Origin: Pseudomonas fluorescens
GTDB lineage: Bacteria > Pseudomonadota > Gammaproteobacteria > Pseudomonadales > Pseudomonadaceae
Direction of reading: 5' to 3'
Assembly: GCF_001902145.1 (NCBI RefSeq)
Contig: NZ_MRST01000020.1
Coordinates: forward strand, 186,001 to 250,000
DNA: 64,000 bases
The notes below the pieces were generated by a model, which had not been told where the DNA came from, searched no databases, and worked only from the letters and a program-made list of their open reading frames with translations. The position numbers and the translations under genes are program-made. Below, piece after piece: positions 34,601 to 44,718 of the stretch; position 1 is the first letter of the stretch, and the number at the start of each line of letters is the position of its first letter.

Positions 34601-35887
34601 ATGAACGCGATTAATCGCCTCGCCGTCGCTATTTCCATTGCCTCGTTGTTCCCCCTCAGTGCATTTGCCGCCGACTCCAAAGGTACGGTGGAAGTGGTGC
34701 ATTGGTGGACCTCCGGCGGTGAAAAAGCGGCTGTGGATGTCCTGAAGGCCCAAGTTGAGAAAGACGGCTTCACCTGGAAAGACGGTGCCGTAGCCGGCGG
34801 CGGTGGCGCCACCGCCATGACCGTGCTGAAAAGCCGCGCGGTCGCTGGCAACCCGCCAGGCGTTGCCCAGATCAAAGGCCCCGACATCCAGGAATGGGCG
34901 TCTACTGGCCTGCTCGACACCGACGTGCTCAAAGACGTCGCCAAAGAAGAAAAATGGGATTCGCTGCTCGACAAGAAAGTCTCCGACACCGTGAAATACG
35001 ACGGTGACTACGTGGCCGTGCCGGTGAATATCCACCGCGTGAACTGGCTGTGGATCAACCCGGAAGTCTTCAAGAAAGCCGGCATCACCAAGAACCCAAC
35101 TACCCTCGAAGAATTCTACGCAGCGGGCGACAAGCTCAAGGCTGCAGGCTTCATTGCGCTCGCCCACGGCGGCCAGCCTTGGCAGGACAGCACCGTGTTC
35201 GAAGCGGTGGTGCTCTCGGTGATGGGTGCCGATGGCTACAAGAAAGCCCTGGTCGACCTGGATAACGGCGCCCTGACCGGCCCGGAAATGGTCAAGGCCC
35301 TCACCGAGCTGAAGAAAGTCGCGACCTACATGGACGTCGACGGCAAGGGCCAGGACTGGAACCTGGAAGCTGGCAAGGTCATCAACGGCAAGGCCGGCAT
35401 GCAGATCATGGGTGACTGGGCCAAGTCCGAATGGACTGCGGCCAAGAAAGTCGCCGGCAAGGATTATGAGTGCGTAGCGTTCCCGGGCACCGACAAAGCC
35501 TTCACCTACAACATCGACTCCCTGGCGGTGTTCAAGCAGAAAGACAAAGGCACTGCCGCGGGCCAGCAGGACATCGCCAAAGTTGTGCTGGGTGAAAACT
35601 TCCAGAAGGTGTTCAGCATCAACAAGGGCTCGATCCCTGTGCGTAACGACATGCTGACCAAGATGGAATCCTACGGCTTTGATTCCTGCGCCCAGACCGC
35701 CGCCAAGGACTTCCTGACCGACGCCAAGACTGGCGGCCTGCAGCCAAGCATGGCCCACAACATGGCCACGACCCTGGCGGTACAGGGTGCGTTCTTTGAC
35801 GTCGTGACCAACTACATCAACGACCCGAAAGCCGACCCGGCCGATACTGCCAAGAAGCTGGGTGCTGCGATCAAGTCGGCCAAGTAA
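34601..35887 (+). CDS. gtsA: Glucose/mannose ABC transporter, periplasmic binding protein
   Basis: A 428-residue periplasmic binding protein (family 1 sugar-binding) that captures glucose for the GtsBCD importer. The signal peptide is [20 protein letters not shown] followed by AFA, cleaved before ADSKG. The mature protein carries [20 protein letters not shown] and the [16 protein letters not shown] segment typical of sugar binders. It is the first gene of gtsABCD. A REPIN directly after the stop codon separates it from gtsB and may raise binding-protein expression relative to the membrane subunits. Confidence 0.92.
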   Translation: MNAINRLAVAISIASLFPLSAFAADSKGTVEVVHWWTSGGEKAAVDVLKAQVEKDGFTWKDGAVAGGGGATAMTVLKSRAVAGNPPGVAQIKGPDIQEWASTGLLDTDVLKDVAKEEKWDSLLDKKVSDTVKYDGDYVAVPVNIHRVNWLWINPEVFKKAGITKNPTTLEEFYAAGDKLKAAGFIALAHGGQPWQDSTVFEAVVLSVMGADGYKKALVDLDNGALTGPEMVKALTELKKVATYMDVDGKGQDWNLEAGKVINGKAGMQIMGDWAKSEWTAAKKVAGKDYECVAFPGTDKAFTYNIDSLAVFKQKDKGTAAGQQDIAKVVLGENFQKVFSINKGSIPVRNDMLTKMESYGFDSCAQTAAKDFLTDAKTGGLQPSMAHNMATTLAVQGAFFDVVTNYINDPKADPADTAKKLGAAIKSAK

Positions 35888-35892
35888 CAGTT

Positions 35893-35997
35893 GTGGAGCG
35901 GGCTTGTGTGGGAGCGGGCTTGCTCGCGAAAGCGGTGTATCAGACAGCATGTTTGGTGACTGACCTGCCGCTTTCGCGAGCAAGCCCGCTCCCACAC
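35893..35997. repeat. REPIN, GTGGGAGCGGGC type, within the gts operon
   Basis: Inverted REP pair at 35906-35997, preceded by a partial extra copy of the REP head (GTGGAGCGGGCTTG at 35893-35906). It starts six bases after the gtsA stop and ends 57 bases before gtsB. Confidence 0.9.
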
Positions 35998-36054
35998 GAA
36001 CCGCGTACCAGACGGTTCACCTTGTAGTCCTTTTTCCCTGTACTGGATTTTCCC

Positions 36055-36963
36055 ATGAGTTCTGTTGCTGTGTTCAGCAAGGCCTCGCCATTCGATGTGC
36101 TGCAGCGCTGGCTCCCTAAACTGGTGCTGGCGCCGAGCATGTTCATCGTGCTGGTGGGCTTTTATGGCTACATTCTGTGGACGTTCGTGCTGTCGTTCAC
36201 CACCTCGACGTTCCTGCCCAGCTACAAATGGGCGGGCCTGGCGCAGTATCAGCGGCTGTTCGATAACGACCGCTGGTGGGTGGCGAGCAAGAACCTGGCC
36301 GTGTTCGGCGGCATGTTCATCGGCATCACCCTGGTGATCGGTGTGCTGCTGGCGATTTTCCTCGACCAGAAAATCCGCCGCGAAGGCTTTATCCGCACCA
36401 TTTACCTGTACCCGATGGCGCTCTCCATGATCGTGACCGGTACCGCCTGGAAATGGCTGCTCAACCCGGGCATGGGCCTGGACAAACTCCTGCGGGACTG
36501 GGGCTGGGAAGGCTTCCGTCTCGACTGGCTGATCGACCCCGACCGCGTGGTCTACTGCCTGGTGATCGCCGCTGTGTGGCAAGCCTCCGGCTTTATCATG
36601 GCGATGTTCCTGGCCGGCCTGCGTGGGGTTGATCAGTCGATCATCCGCGCCGCCCAGATCGACGGTGCGAGCCTGCCGCGCATTTACTGGAGCGTGGTGC
36701 TGCCCAGCCTGCGTCCGGTGTTCTTCAGTGCGGTGATGATCCTGGCGCACATTGCGATCAAGAGTTTCGACCTGGTGGCGGCGATGACCGCAGGCGGCCC
36801 GGGCTACTCGTCCGACCTGCCAGCGATGTTCATGTACTCGTTCACCTTCAGTCGCGGCCAGATGGGCATGGGCTCGGCCAGTGCAATCCTGATGCTCGGT
36901 GCGATCCTCGCGATCATCGTGCCGTACCTGTATTCCGAGCTGAGGACCAAACGTAATGACTAG
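36055..36963 (+). CDS. gtsB: Glucose ABC transporter permease, first subunit
   Basis: A 302-residue inner-membrane permease (MalF-type) with six helices. The EAA loop that contacts the ATPase is AAQIDGASLPRIYWSVVLPS. It pairs with GtsC. The ATG at 36055 begins MSSVAVFSKASPFDVLQRWL. The 3' end overlaps gtsC by eight bases, so translation is coupled. Confidence 0.93.
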   Translation: MSSVAVFSKASPFDVLQRWLPKLVLAPSMFIVLVGFYGYILWTFVLSFTTSTFLPSYKWAGLAQYQRLFDNDRWWVASKNLAVFGGMFIGITLVIGVLLAIFLDQKIRREGFIRTIYLYPMALSMIVTGTAWKWLLNPGMGLDKLLRDWGWEGFRLDWLIDPDRVVYCLVIAAVWQASGFIMAMFLAGLRGVDQSIIRAAQIDGASLPRIYWSVVLPSLRPVFFSAVMILAHIAIKSFDLVAAMTAGGPGYSSDLPAMFMYSFTFSRGQMGMGSASAILMLGAILAIIVPYLYSELRTKRND

Positions 36964-37801
36964 TCTCGTCGCCAAACCTGCCATCAGCCTGAGTCGCATC
37001 GCGATCTACGCGGTGCTGATCCTGGCGGTGCTGCTGTACCTGGTGCCGCTGGTGGTGATGCTGCTCACCAGCTTCAAAACCCCGGAAGACATCAGCACCG
37101 GTAACCTGCTGAGCTGGCCCACCGTGGTCAGCGGCATCGGCTGGGTCAAGGCCTGGGCCACCGTGGATGGCTACTTCTGGAACTCGATCAAGATCACTGT
37201 TCCTGCTGTGCTGATCTCTACCGCCATTGGCGCCTTGAATGGCTACGTGCTGTCGTTCTGGCGCTTCCGCGGTTCGCAGCTGTTCTTCGGCCTGTTGCTG
37301 TTCGGCTGCTTCCTGCCGTTCCAGACTGTGCTGCTGCCCGCGTCGTTCACCCTCGGCAAGATGGGCTTGGCCAGCACCACCACCGGCCTGGTATTTATCC
37401 ACGTGGTCTACGGCCTGGCGTTCACCACGCTGTTCTTCCGTAACTACTACGTGAGCATCCCGGATGCGCTGATCAAGGCGGCACGCCTGGACGGAGCGGG
37501 TTTCTTCACCATCTTCCGCCGGATCATCCTGCCGATGTCGACGCCGATCATCATGGTCTGCCTGATCTGGCAGTTCACCCAGATCTGGAACGACTTCCTG
37601 TTCGGTGTGGTGTTCTCCAGCGGCGACTCCCAGCCCATCACGGTGGCGCTGAACAACCTGGTCAACACCAGTACCGGGGCCAAGGAATATAACGTGGATA
37701 TGGCGGCGGCGATGATCGCCGGGCTGCCGACCCTGCTGGTCTATGTGATCGCAGGCAAGTATTTCGTGCGCGGCCTCACGGCCGGCGCGGTCAAGGGGTA
37801 A
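36956..37801 (+). CDS. gtsC: Glucose ABC transporter permease, second subunit
   Basis: A 281-residue MalG-type permease with six helices and the EAA loop IKAARLDGAGFFTIFRRIIL. It begins MTSLVAKPAISLSRIAIYAV, overlapping gtsB by eight bases, and ends two bases before the gtsD ATG. Such tight packing fits equal production of the two permeases and the ATPase. Confidence 0.93.
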   Translation: MTSLVAKPAISLSRIAIYAVLILAVLLYLVPLVVMLLTSFKTPEDISTGNLLSWPTVVSGIGWVKAWATVDGYFWNSIKITVPAVLISTAIGALNGYVLSFWRFRGSQLFFGLLLFGCFLPFQTVLLPASFTLGKMGLASTTTGLVFIHVVYGLAFTTLFFRNYYVSIPDALIKAARLDGAGFFTIFRRIILPMSTPIIMVCLIWQFTQIWNDFLFGVVFSSGDSQPITVALNNLVNTSTGAKEYNVDMAAAMIAGLPTLLVYVIAGKYFVRGLTAGAVKG

Positions 37802-37803
37802 TC

Positions 37804-38964
37804 ATGGCTACGCTTGAACTTCGCAATGTAAACAAGACCTATGGCGCCGGCCTGCCCGACACCTTGAAGAACATCGAGCTGTCGATCAAGGAAGGCGAGT
37901 TCCTCATCCTGGTCGGCCCGTCGGGCTGTGGTAAATCCACGCTGATGAACTGCATCGCCGGCCTTGAGACCATCACCGGCGGCGCGATCATGATCGGTGA
38001 TCAAGACGTGAGCGGCATGAGCCCCAAGGACCGTGACATCGCCATGGTGTTCCAGTCCTACGCGCTGTACCCGACCATGAGCGTGCGCGAGAACATCGAG
38101 TTCGGCCTCAAGATTCGCAAGATGCCGCAAGCCGACATCGACGCCGAAGTGGCGCGCGTAGCCAAGCTGCTGCAGATCGAACACCTGCTCAACCGCAAGC
38201 CGGGCCAGTTGTCGGGTGGCCAGCAACAGCGCGTGGCCATGGGCCGTGCCCTGGCGCGCCGGCCTAAGATCTACCTGTTCGACGAACCGCTGTCCAACCT
38301 CGACGCCAAGTTGCGCGTCGAGATGCGCACCGAAATGAAGCTGATGCACCAGCGCCTGAAAACCACCACCGTCTACGTGACCCACGACCAGATCGAAGCG
38401 ATGACCCTGGGCGACAAAGTGGCGGTGATGAAGGACGGCATCATCCAGCAATTCGGCACGCCGAAAGAAATTTACAACGACCCTGCCAACCTGTTTGTGG
38501 CAAGCTTTATCGGTTCACCACCGATGAACTTCGTTCCCATGCGTCTAAAACGCCAGAACGGTGGTCTGGTCGCGCTGCTCGACAGCGGCCAGGCCCGTTG
38601 CGAGTTGCCGCTGGGCATGAATGACGCCGGGCTTGAAGATCGCGATGTGATCCTGGGCCTGCGGCCTGAGCAGATCGTGCTGGCGGCAGGCGAGGGCAAT
38701 GGCTCGTCGAGCATTCGCGCCGAAGTACAGGTGACCGAGCCGACGGGCCCGGACACCCTGGTGTTTGTGCAGCTCAACGACACCAAGGTCTGCTGCCGCC
38801 TGGCGCCGGACGTCGCGCCGCAGGTGGGCGAGACGCTGACACTGCAATTCGACCCGGCCAAGGTGTTGCTGTTTGACGCCAAGACCGGTGAGCGATTGGG
38901 GACTGCTGCTTCGTTGCCGGCACAGGGGCATGCCGATAACGTGACCCAGTTCAAGGGCCGCTAA
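37804..38964 (+). CDS. gtsD: Glucose ABC transporter ATP-binding protein
   Basis: A 386-residue MalK/UgpC-type ATPase that drives the importer. It has Walker [10 protein letters not shown], the signature [20 protein letters not shown], Walker [15 protein letters not shown], and the switch His in [12 protein letters not shown]-terminal TOBE-type regulatory domain begins near residue 235. It is followed after 85 bases by oprB. Confidence 0.94.
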   Translation: MATLELRNVNKTYGAGLPDTLKNIELSIKEGEFLILVGPSGCGKSTLMNCIAGLETITGGAIMIGDQDVSGMSPKDRDIAMVFQSYALYPTMSVRENIEFGLKIRKMPQADIDAEVARVAKLLQIEHLLNRKPGQLSGGQQQRVAMGRALARRPKIYLFDEPLSNLDAKLRVEMRTEMKLMHQRLKTTTVYVTHDQIEAMTLGDKVAVMKDGIIQQFGTPKEIYNDPANLFVASFIGSPPMNFVPMRLKRQNGGLVALLDSGQARCELPLGMNDAGLEDRDVILGLRPEQIVLAAGEGNGSSSIRAEVQVTEPTGPDTLVFVQLNDTKVCCRLAPDVAPQVGETLTLQFDPAKVLLFDAKTGERLGTAASLPAQGHADNVTQFKGR

Positions 38965-39049
38965 GCAAGATAACTGGTTGTTTTCGTTAAAAAATGTAAC
39001 CCGCGTTAGATAAAAACAGTTTAATAACAATAAAGACGAGGATGTAGGG

Positions 39050-40396
39050 ATGAAAAAGCAACACAACAACACCCGGCTGATCTGCCAACTGTCAGCGGCA
39101 GCAGCCCTTGTATTGTCCGCCAATGCGATGGCGGCCGATGCATTCAGCGCCGATTCCAAGTGGATGACCGGCGATTGGGGCGGCGAGCGTACCAAGCTGA
39201 TCGAGCAAGGTATCGACATCAAGGCCGACTACGTGGGCGAGATGGGCTACAACGCCCACGGCGGCTACAACGACGACAAGACCGGTCGTTACTCCGACCA
39301 GTTCGGTCTGGGCGTGGCGCTGGACCTGCAAAAACTGTGGGGCTGGGATAACACCCAGGCCAAGATCCAGTTGACCAACCGTAATGGCCAGAACATCTCC
39401 AATGACCGCATTGGCGACCCGCGTGCCGGCACCTTGAGTTCCTCGCAAGAAGTGTATGGCCGTGGCCACATGGTGCGTCTGACCCAGTTCTGGATTCAGC
39501 ACCAGATGTTCGACAACAAGCTGGACGTGAAGCTGGGTTACTTCGGTGAAGGCGAAGACTTCAACACCTTCCCTTGCGACTTCCAGAACCTGTCGTTCTG
39601 CGGCTCCCAGGTCGGTAACTACGTCAATACCTGGTACAACTGGCCGGTCGCCCAGGCCGCTATCCGCGTGAAGTACAACATCACGCCTGAGCTGTATGCG
39701 CAAATCGGTGCCTACAACCAGAACCCGTCGCAGCTGGAGCACGGCAACGGCTTCAAACTCAGCGGCAGTGGTACCAAGGGCACCGTGATCCCGGTGGAAT
39801 TGGTCTGGTCGCCGAAGGTTAATAACCTGCCGGGCGAATACCGTGTGGGTTTCTATAAAAGTGCCGCCGATGCCTCTGACGTTCGCGAAGACATCAACGG
39901 CAACGATGCCGCTACCACTGGCGCTGATTACCGTACCCGCAGCAGCAAGAAAGGCTACTGGTTCGTTGCGCAACAGCAACTCACCACCCATAACGGCGAC
40001 GCTTCCCGTGGCCTGAACATTGCAGCCAACGCGACCTTCCATGACAAGGAAACCAACCTGGTCGACAACTACCAGTCGTTGATGCTCGTGTACAAAGGCC
40101 CATTCGACGCGCGTCCAAAAGATGACGTCGGCATTGGCGTCGCTCGCCTGCATGTCAACGATGACGTGAAGAAGAACTCTCAATTGCTCAACGCCGCCAA
40201 TGGTGTGAGCGACTACGACAATCCGCTGTACACGCCGATTCGTGAGACTGAGTACAACGTCGAGCTCAACTACGGTTTCCACGTCACCAACTGGCTGACT
40301 GTGCGTCCGAACCTGCAGTACGTTGTCCAGCCTGGCGGCGTGGATAAAGTCGACAACGCGCTGGTAGCGGGCCTGAAAATTCAGTCTACGTTCTAA
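39050..40396 (+). CDS. oprB: Carbohydrate-selective outer-membrane porin OprB
   Basis: A 448-residue porin that lets glucose and related sugars cross the outer membrane. It has a signal peptide (MKKQHNNTRLICQLSAAAAL, continuing to ANAMA) and a beta-barrel body with alternating aromatic strands ending in the outer-membrane terminal Phe (LKIQSTF). The region KWMTGDWGGERTKLIEQGID is an OprB family signature. It follows gtsD in the same direction, with AT-rich sequence between that may contain its own promoter, and is closed by a strong terminator. Confidence 0.94.
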   Translation: MKKQHNNTRLICQLSAAAALVLSANAMAADAFSADSKWMTGDWGGERTKLIEQGIDIKADYVGEMGYNAHGGYNDDKTGRYSDQFGLGVALDLQKLWGWDNTQAKIQLTNRNGQNISNDRIGDPRAGTLSSSQEVYGRGHMVRLTQFWIQHQMFDNKLDVKLGYFGEGEDFNTFPCDFQNLSFCGSQVGNYVNTWYNWPVAQAAIRVKYNITPELYAQIGAYNQNPSQLEHGNGFKLSGSGTKGTVIPVELVWSPKVNNLPGEYRVGFYKSAADASDVREDINGNDAATTGADYRTRSSKKGYWFVAQQQLTTHNGDASRGLNIAANATFHDKETNLVDNYQSLMLVYKGPFDARPKDDVGIGVARLHVNDDVKKNSQLLNAANGVSDYDNPLYTPIRETEYNVELNYGFHVTNWLTVRPNLQYVVQPGGVDKVDNALVAGLKIQSTF

Positions 40397-40432
40397 CGCT
40401 GTTGCGATAAGCTCCTCTCTCTGTGCGCATTT

Positions 40433-40462
40433 GCGGGTAGCCATGGCTATCCGCTTTTTTTT
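40433..40462 (+). terminator. Terminator after oprB
   Basis: GCGGGTAGCC (40433-40442) and GGCTATCCGC (40445-40454) pair with one G-T wobble, followed by eight T residues. Confidence 0.9.
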
Positions 40463-40494
40463 GCGTGGCACTGTGATATTCGGGACCTGGGCAC

Positions 40495-41340
40495 ATGCAC
40501 GAGCAACCGCTGCAACGCTTTTTCAAATCCCTGCGCGAGCGTCCGGTGTTCGCCTGGGAGCGCTTTCAGATGCGCGATGTGTTGGTGATCGACCATCCGC
40601 TGTGCCAGGCGGTGTTCAGTCGCCAGGGTGCGCAACTGTTGCATTTTCAGCCCACCGGCCAGAAACCCTGGCTGTGGTGCGCGGCCAAGTGGCCGCAGGT
40701 CGGCGCCATTCGGGGCGGCGTACCGGTGTGCTGGCCGTGGTATGGCCGCCACCCCAGCGAAAATGCCTGGCCTTCCCACGGTTGGGCCCGCTTGATCGAC
40801 TGGAAGCTGCTCGACAGCAGCACCGATGACAACGGCGTGCGCCTGCACTGGCAATTGCAGCTGTGTGACTGGCAGGTGGACTTGCACGCGCACCTGGGCG
40901 ACACCCTGGAACTGCGCCTGAGCACCGAGCATCACGACGAGCTGCCGTGCCAGTTGAGTCATGCATTGCACGCTTACTGGCGTATTGGTCACGTTGATGA
41001 GATAGCGCTGTCTGGGCTCGAAGGGGCGCAAGGCTACGACCAACTCAATCGCCAGGTTTGCCAGCAGGAAGGCGACCTGCGGGTCGATGGCGGTTGCCAG
41101 CGGGTGTTCCAGCATGAGGGCGAACTGCAACTCAAGGACCACGCCTGGCAGCGTGAATTGTGCATCGACACGGGCGACAGCGCCGACACGGTGGTGTGGC
41201 ACCCGGGGAGCCGGCCGCTGTTGGGCGTGAGCTTTAACGAAGCGTCGGGGTTTGTGTGCGTAGAGGCGGCGATGGCGGCGGCGAGCCTGGCGCCGGGGGA
41301 GAGGGCCCATCTGAGTTTACAGGCGCGGGCTGGCGCTTAG
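40495..41340 (+). CDS. D-hexose-6-phosphate mutarotase (YeaD-like)
   Basis: A 281-residue aldose-1-epimerase-like enzyme that interconverts anomers of glucose 6-phosphate. Family features: GAQLLHFQPTGQKPWLWCAA, the GGVPVCWPWYGRHPSENAWP loop, SHGWARLIDW, ALHAYWRIGHVDEIALSGLE and WHPGSRPLLGVSFNEASGF. It is co-directional with the gts-oprB genes but lies beyond the oprB terminator, so readthrough or a separate promoter is needed. It ends convergent to hexR with a REPIN between. Confidence 0.87.
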   Translation: MHEQPLQRFFKSLRERPVFAWERFQMRDVLVIDHPLCQAVFSRQGAQLLHFQPTGQKPWLWCAAKWPQVGAIRGGVPVCWPWYGRHPSENAWPSHGWARLIDWKLLDSSTDDNGVRLHWQLQLCDWQVDLHAHLGDTLELRLSTEHHDELPCQLSHALHAYWRIGHVDEIALSGLEGAQGYDQLNRQVCQQEGDLRVDGGCQRVFQHEGELQLKDHAWQRELCIDTGDSADTVVWHPGSRPLLGVSFNEASGFVCVEAAMAAASLAPGERAHLSLQARAGA

Positions 41341-41353
41341 CGGTGTGGCTGAT

Positions 41354-41430
41354 GGCGCTATCGCAGGCAAGCCAGCTCCCACATCTGGAATGCATTCCCC
41401 TGTGGGAGCTGGCTTGCCTGCGATAGCGCC
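41354..41430. repeat. REPIN with reversed arms, GTGGGAGCTGGC type
   Basis: A perfect inverted repeat with 30-bp arms (41354-41383 and 41401-41430) and a 17-base centre. Here the REP heads (GTGGGAGC) face inward and the tails (GATAGCGCC) outward, the opposite of the other pairs in the window. Its position between two convergent genes makes a bidirectional terminator role plausible. Confidence 0.9.
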
Positions 41431-41453
41431 GGTACTGCTGGCAAAGATTACTG

Positions 41454-42323
41454 CTAGTTGAACTCATCCCCCACCGGATACCGGCTGTCATTCAAGCTCT
41501 CTTTGATCTTGCGCAGATGCGGCTGGAAATCCACCCCGCGACGCAAGGTCATGCCGGTCGCCAGCACATCCAGCACCGTCAACTGGATAATCCGAGAAGT
41601 CATCGGCATGTAGATATCCGTGTCTTCCGGCAACGGGATGTTCAGGCTCACCGTACTGGCCTTGGCCAGCGGCGAGTTTTCGGCGGTCACGCCCAGCACT
41701 GACGCACCGTTTTCCCGAGCGATACGCGCAACTTCCACCAGCTCGCGGGTACGGCCGGTGTAGGAAATGATCACGAACAACTCACCGGTGTGCGCCACCG
41801 AGGCGATCATGCGTTGCATCAGCACGTCCGCGTGGGCGGTCACCGCCAGGTTGAAGCGGAAGAACTTGTGCAACGCATCCATGGCCACGGGAGCCGAAGC
41901 GCCCAGGCCAAAGAAGTGGATTTGCCGCGCCTGGATCAACAAGTCCACGGCCTTGCTGATCAACGCCGGGTCCAGGGCCTGGCACGCACTGTCCAGGGAG
42001 GCAATGGCGCTGCCAAAGATCTTCTGGGTGTACGCCTCGGGGTTATCATCGGCCTCCACGGCGCGGCTGACATACGCGGCGCCACTGGCCAGGCTTTGCG
42101 CCAACTGCAATTTGAGTTCAGGGTAACCGCTGACACCGAATGAACGGCAGAAACGGTTGACCGTCGGTTCACTGACCGATGCGGCCTGGGCGAGGGCGGC
42201 GATCGAGAAGCGTGTGGCCTGCTGCGGGTTGAGCAGGATCACTTCAGCGACTTTGCGCTCGGCCTTGTTCAATTCTTCGAGGCGGTTCCGGATCTGTTCC
42301 AGAAGATTTCGCACGCGGTCCAT
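41454..42323 (-). CDS. hexR: HexR transcriptional repressor of hexose catabolism
   Basis: A 289-residue RpiR-family regulator: an N-terminal helix-turn-helix ([20 protein letters not shown] followed by [20 protein letters not shown]) and a C-terminal SIS domain ([40 protein letters not shown]) that senses KDPG. In pseudomonads HexR represses zwf-pgl-eda, edd-glk and gap. It is divergent from zwf, with a probable operator at 42454-42469 between them. Confidence 0.94.
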   Translation of the reverse strand: MDRVRNLLEQIRNRLEELNKAERKVAEVILLNPQQATRFSIAALAQAASVSEPTVNRFCRSFGVSGYPELKLQLAQSLASGAAYVSRAVEADDNPEAYTQKIFGSAIASLDSACQALDPALISKAVDLLIQARQIHFFGLGASAPVAMDALHKFFRFNLAVTAHADVLMQRMIASVAHTGELFVIISYTGRTRELVEVARIARENGASVLGVTAENSPLAKASTVSLNIPLPEDTDIYMPMTSRIIQLTVLDVLATGMTLRRGVDFQPHLRKIKESLNDSRYPVGDEFN

Positions 42324-42453
42324 TCAGTCTTTCCTTCGGGCGACGATGCAAATAAAAAGGCGGTAACCAATCGATGAGTGGCTTTTCGCGGTGGCCTATC
42401 CTACTGAGGGTAGCTGAACACCACCACTCGCAATGCGTATTTCCGGAAAATGT

Positions 42454-42469
42454 TGTGGTTATTACTACA
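42454..42469. promoter_or_regulatory. Probable HexR operator upstream of zwf
   Basis: TGTGGTTATTACTACA is a palindrome with one mismatch (TGTGGT/ACTACA around TATT), preceded by T to give a TTGT half-site. It agrees with the imperfect TTGT/ACAA-type palindromes known for Pseudomonas HexR. It lies 65 bases before the zwf start and 130 before hexR. Confidence 0.6.
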
Positions 42470-42534
42470 TTTTTCCTTGAGTGATGCCTTGAAAAAAGGT
42501 ATTTGTAGCTTAACTTGATAAAAGAACAAACATC

Positions 42535-44001
42535 ATGCCTTCGATAACCGTGGAACCCTGCACCTTTGCCCTGTTTGGCGCCTTGGGTGATCTGGCGCTG
42601 CGCAAGTTATTTCCTGCCCTTTATCAACTCGATGGCGCCGGGTTGCTGCACGACGACACCCGCATCCTGGCCCTGGCCCGTGAAGCCGGCTCCGAGCAGC
42701 AACACCTGGCCCATATCGAAAAAGAATTGCGTAAATACGTTGGCAAGGAACTCGACGAAGCCGTGGCCCAGCGTTTCCTCGCACGCCTGGCTTATGTGCA
42801 TGTCGACTTCATGAAGGCCGACGACTACGTCGCCCTGGCCGAAAAAGCTGGCAGCGATCAACGCCTGATTGCCTACTTCGCCACCCCGGCGGCGGTGTAC
42901 GGCGCGATCTGCGAAAACCTGTCCAAGGTCGGCCTGGCGGAAAATACCCGCGTAGTGCTGGAAAAACCCATCGGTTCGGACCTGGAGTCGTCGCGCAAGG
43001 TTAACGACGCCGTGGCGCAGTTCTTTCCGGAAAACCGCACCTACCGCATCGACCACTACCTGGGCAAAGAGACGGTGCAGAACCTGATCGCCCTGCGTTT
43101 CGCCAACAGCCTGTTCGAAACCCAGTGGAATCAGAACTACATCTCCCACGTGGAAATCACCGTGGCCGAGCAGGTTGGCATCGAAGGCCGTTGGGGTTAC
43201 TTCGACAAGGCTGGCCAACTGCGCGACATGATCCAGAATCACCTGTTGCAACTGCTTTGCCTGATTGCCATGGACCCGCCCGCCGACCTGTCTGCCGACA
43301 GCATCCGCGACGAGAAGGTCAAGGTGCTCAAGGCCCTGGCGCCGATCAGCCCCGAGGGCCTGACCACCCAGGTAGTTCGTGGCCAGTACATCGCCGGCTA
43401 CAGCGCCGGTAAAGCCGTGCCGGGTTACCTGGAAGAAGACAACTCCAACACCCAGAGCGACACCGAGACGTTCGTTGCCCTGCGTGCCGATATCCGTAAC
43501 TGGCGCTGGGCCGGCGTGCCGTTCTACCTGCGTACGGGCAAGCGTATGCCGCAAAAACTGTCGCAGATTGTCATTCACTTCAAGGAACCGTCCCACTACA
43601 TCTTCGCCCCCGAGCAGCGCCTGCAGATCAGCAACAAGCTGATCATCCGCCTGCAGCCGGACGAAGGTATTTCCTTGCGTGTGATGACCAAGGAGCAGGG
43701 CCTGGACAAAGGCATGCAACTGCGCAGCGGGCCACTGCAATTGAATTTTTCGGACACCTATCGCAGCGCACGCATCCCCGATGCCTACGAGCGATTGTTG
43801 CTGGAAGTGATGCGCGGCAATCAGAACCTGTTTGTTCGCAAAGATGAAATCGAAGCCGCGTGGAAGTGGTGTGACCAGTTGATCGCCGGGTGGAAAAAAT
43901 CCGGTGATGCGCCCAAGCCGTATGCGGCGGGGTCCTGGGGGCCGATGAGCTCCATTGCACTGATCACGCGGGATGGGAGGTCGTGGTATGGCGATATCTG
44001 A
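42535..44001 (+). CDS. zwf: Glucose-6-phosphate 1-dehydrogenase
   Basis: Oxidises glucose 6-phosphate to 6-phosphogluconolactone with NAD(P)+, the entry to the Entner-Doudoroff route. The 488-residue protein has the N-terminal nucleotide-binding segment [36 protein letters not shown], and the substrate-binding signature [10 protein letters not shown] at residues 171-180. The ATG at 42535 matches the family although the ribosome site is weak. The 3' end overlaps pgl by 14 bases. Confidence 0.96.
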   Translation: MPSITVEPCTFALFGALGDLALRKLFPALYQLDGAGLLHDDTRILALAREAGSEQQHLAHIEKELRKYVGKELDEAVAQRFLARLAYVHVDFMKADDYVALAEKAGSDQRLIAYFATPAAVYGAICENLSKVGLAENTRVVLEKPIGSDLESSRKVNDAVAQFFPENRTYRIDHYLGKETVQNLIALRFANSLFETQWNQNYISHVEITVAEQVGIEGRWGYFDKAGQLRDMIQNHLLQLLCLIAMDPPADLSADSIRDEKVKVLKALAPISPEGLTTQVVRGQYIAGYSAGKAVPGYLEEDNSNTQSDTETFVALRADIRNWRWAGVPFYLRTGKRMPQKLSQIVIHFKEPSHYIFAPEQRLQISNKLIIRLQPDEGISLRVMTKEQGLDKGMQLRSGPLQLNFSDTYRSARIPDAYERLLLEVMRGNQNLFVRKDEIEAAWKWCDQLIAGWKKSGDAPKPYAAGSWGPMSSIALITRDGRSWYGDI

Positions 44002-44701
44002 ATTGAAACTGCCTCAGGGCGTCACTGCCCATGAGTACCGTACGCCTGCGCTGCTGGCCGATGGACTGGCCAATGACGTGGCTGAACAACTGCGCTCGGC
44101 CATCAGTGCTCGTGGCGAGGCGACGTTGGTGGTGTCCGGTGGCCGCAGCCCCGTGGCGTTTTTCCAGAACCTGGCCAAGCAGGGCCTGGACTGGTCCAAG
44201 GTCACCATCACCCTGGCCGATGAGCGCTGGGTGCCGGTCGAACACGCCGACAGCAATGCTGGCCTGTTGAAGCAACACTTGCTGCAAGGTCCGGCGGCCA
44301 AGGCGAAGTTCTTGAGCCTGTACAGCCCCGCTGCCAACCTTGAAGACGCTGCCGAGCAGGCCGATCGCCTGCTGGGCGAGTTGCCAGCCATTGACGTGCT
44401 GGTGCTGGGCATGGGCGATGACGGTCACACCGCGTCGCTGTTCCCCAACAGCCCCAACCTGAGTGAAGCGCTGAAGGCCGACGGTACCCGCCGTTGCTGG
44501 CCGATGCTGGCGCCCACTGTACCGCACCAGCGCCTGACCATGAGTCGTGCGTTGCTGGCCACGGCCGACTACACCGTGCTGTCGATTTCCGGCAGTTCGA
44601 AATTGACCACCTTGAGCGCCGCCCTGGCCAGCGACGATGTTGCTGCCATGCCGATTCGCGCGTTTTTGCAACCTACTCTCGAGATTTACTGGTGCCCATG
44701 A
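43988..44701 (+). CDS. pgl: 6-phosphogluconolactonase
   Basis: Hydrolyses 6-phosphogluconolactone to 6-phosphogluconate. The 237-residue protein is of the SIS/NagB-like DevB type: [40 protein letters not shown] and [20 protein letters not shown]. The ATG at 43988, inside the zwf 3' end, has GGAGG eight bases upstream. Overlap with zwf implies coupled translation. Confidence 0.95.
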   Translation: MAISELKLPQGVTAHEYRTPALLADGLANDVAEQLRSAISARGEATLVVSGGRSPVAFFQNLAKQGLDWSKVTITLADERWVPVEHADSNAGLLKQHLLQGPAAKAKFLSLYSPAANLEDAAEQADRLLGELPAIDVLVLGMGDDGHTASLFPNSPNLSEALKADGTRRCWPMLAPTVPHQRLTMSRALLATADYTVLSISGSSKLTTLSAALASDDVAAMPIRAFLQPTLEIYWCP

Positions 44702-44718
44702 GCCAAGGATCAGCCGCT

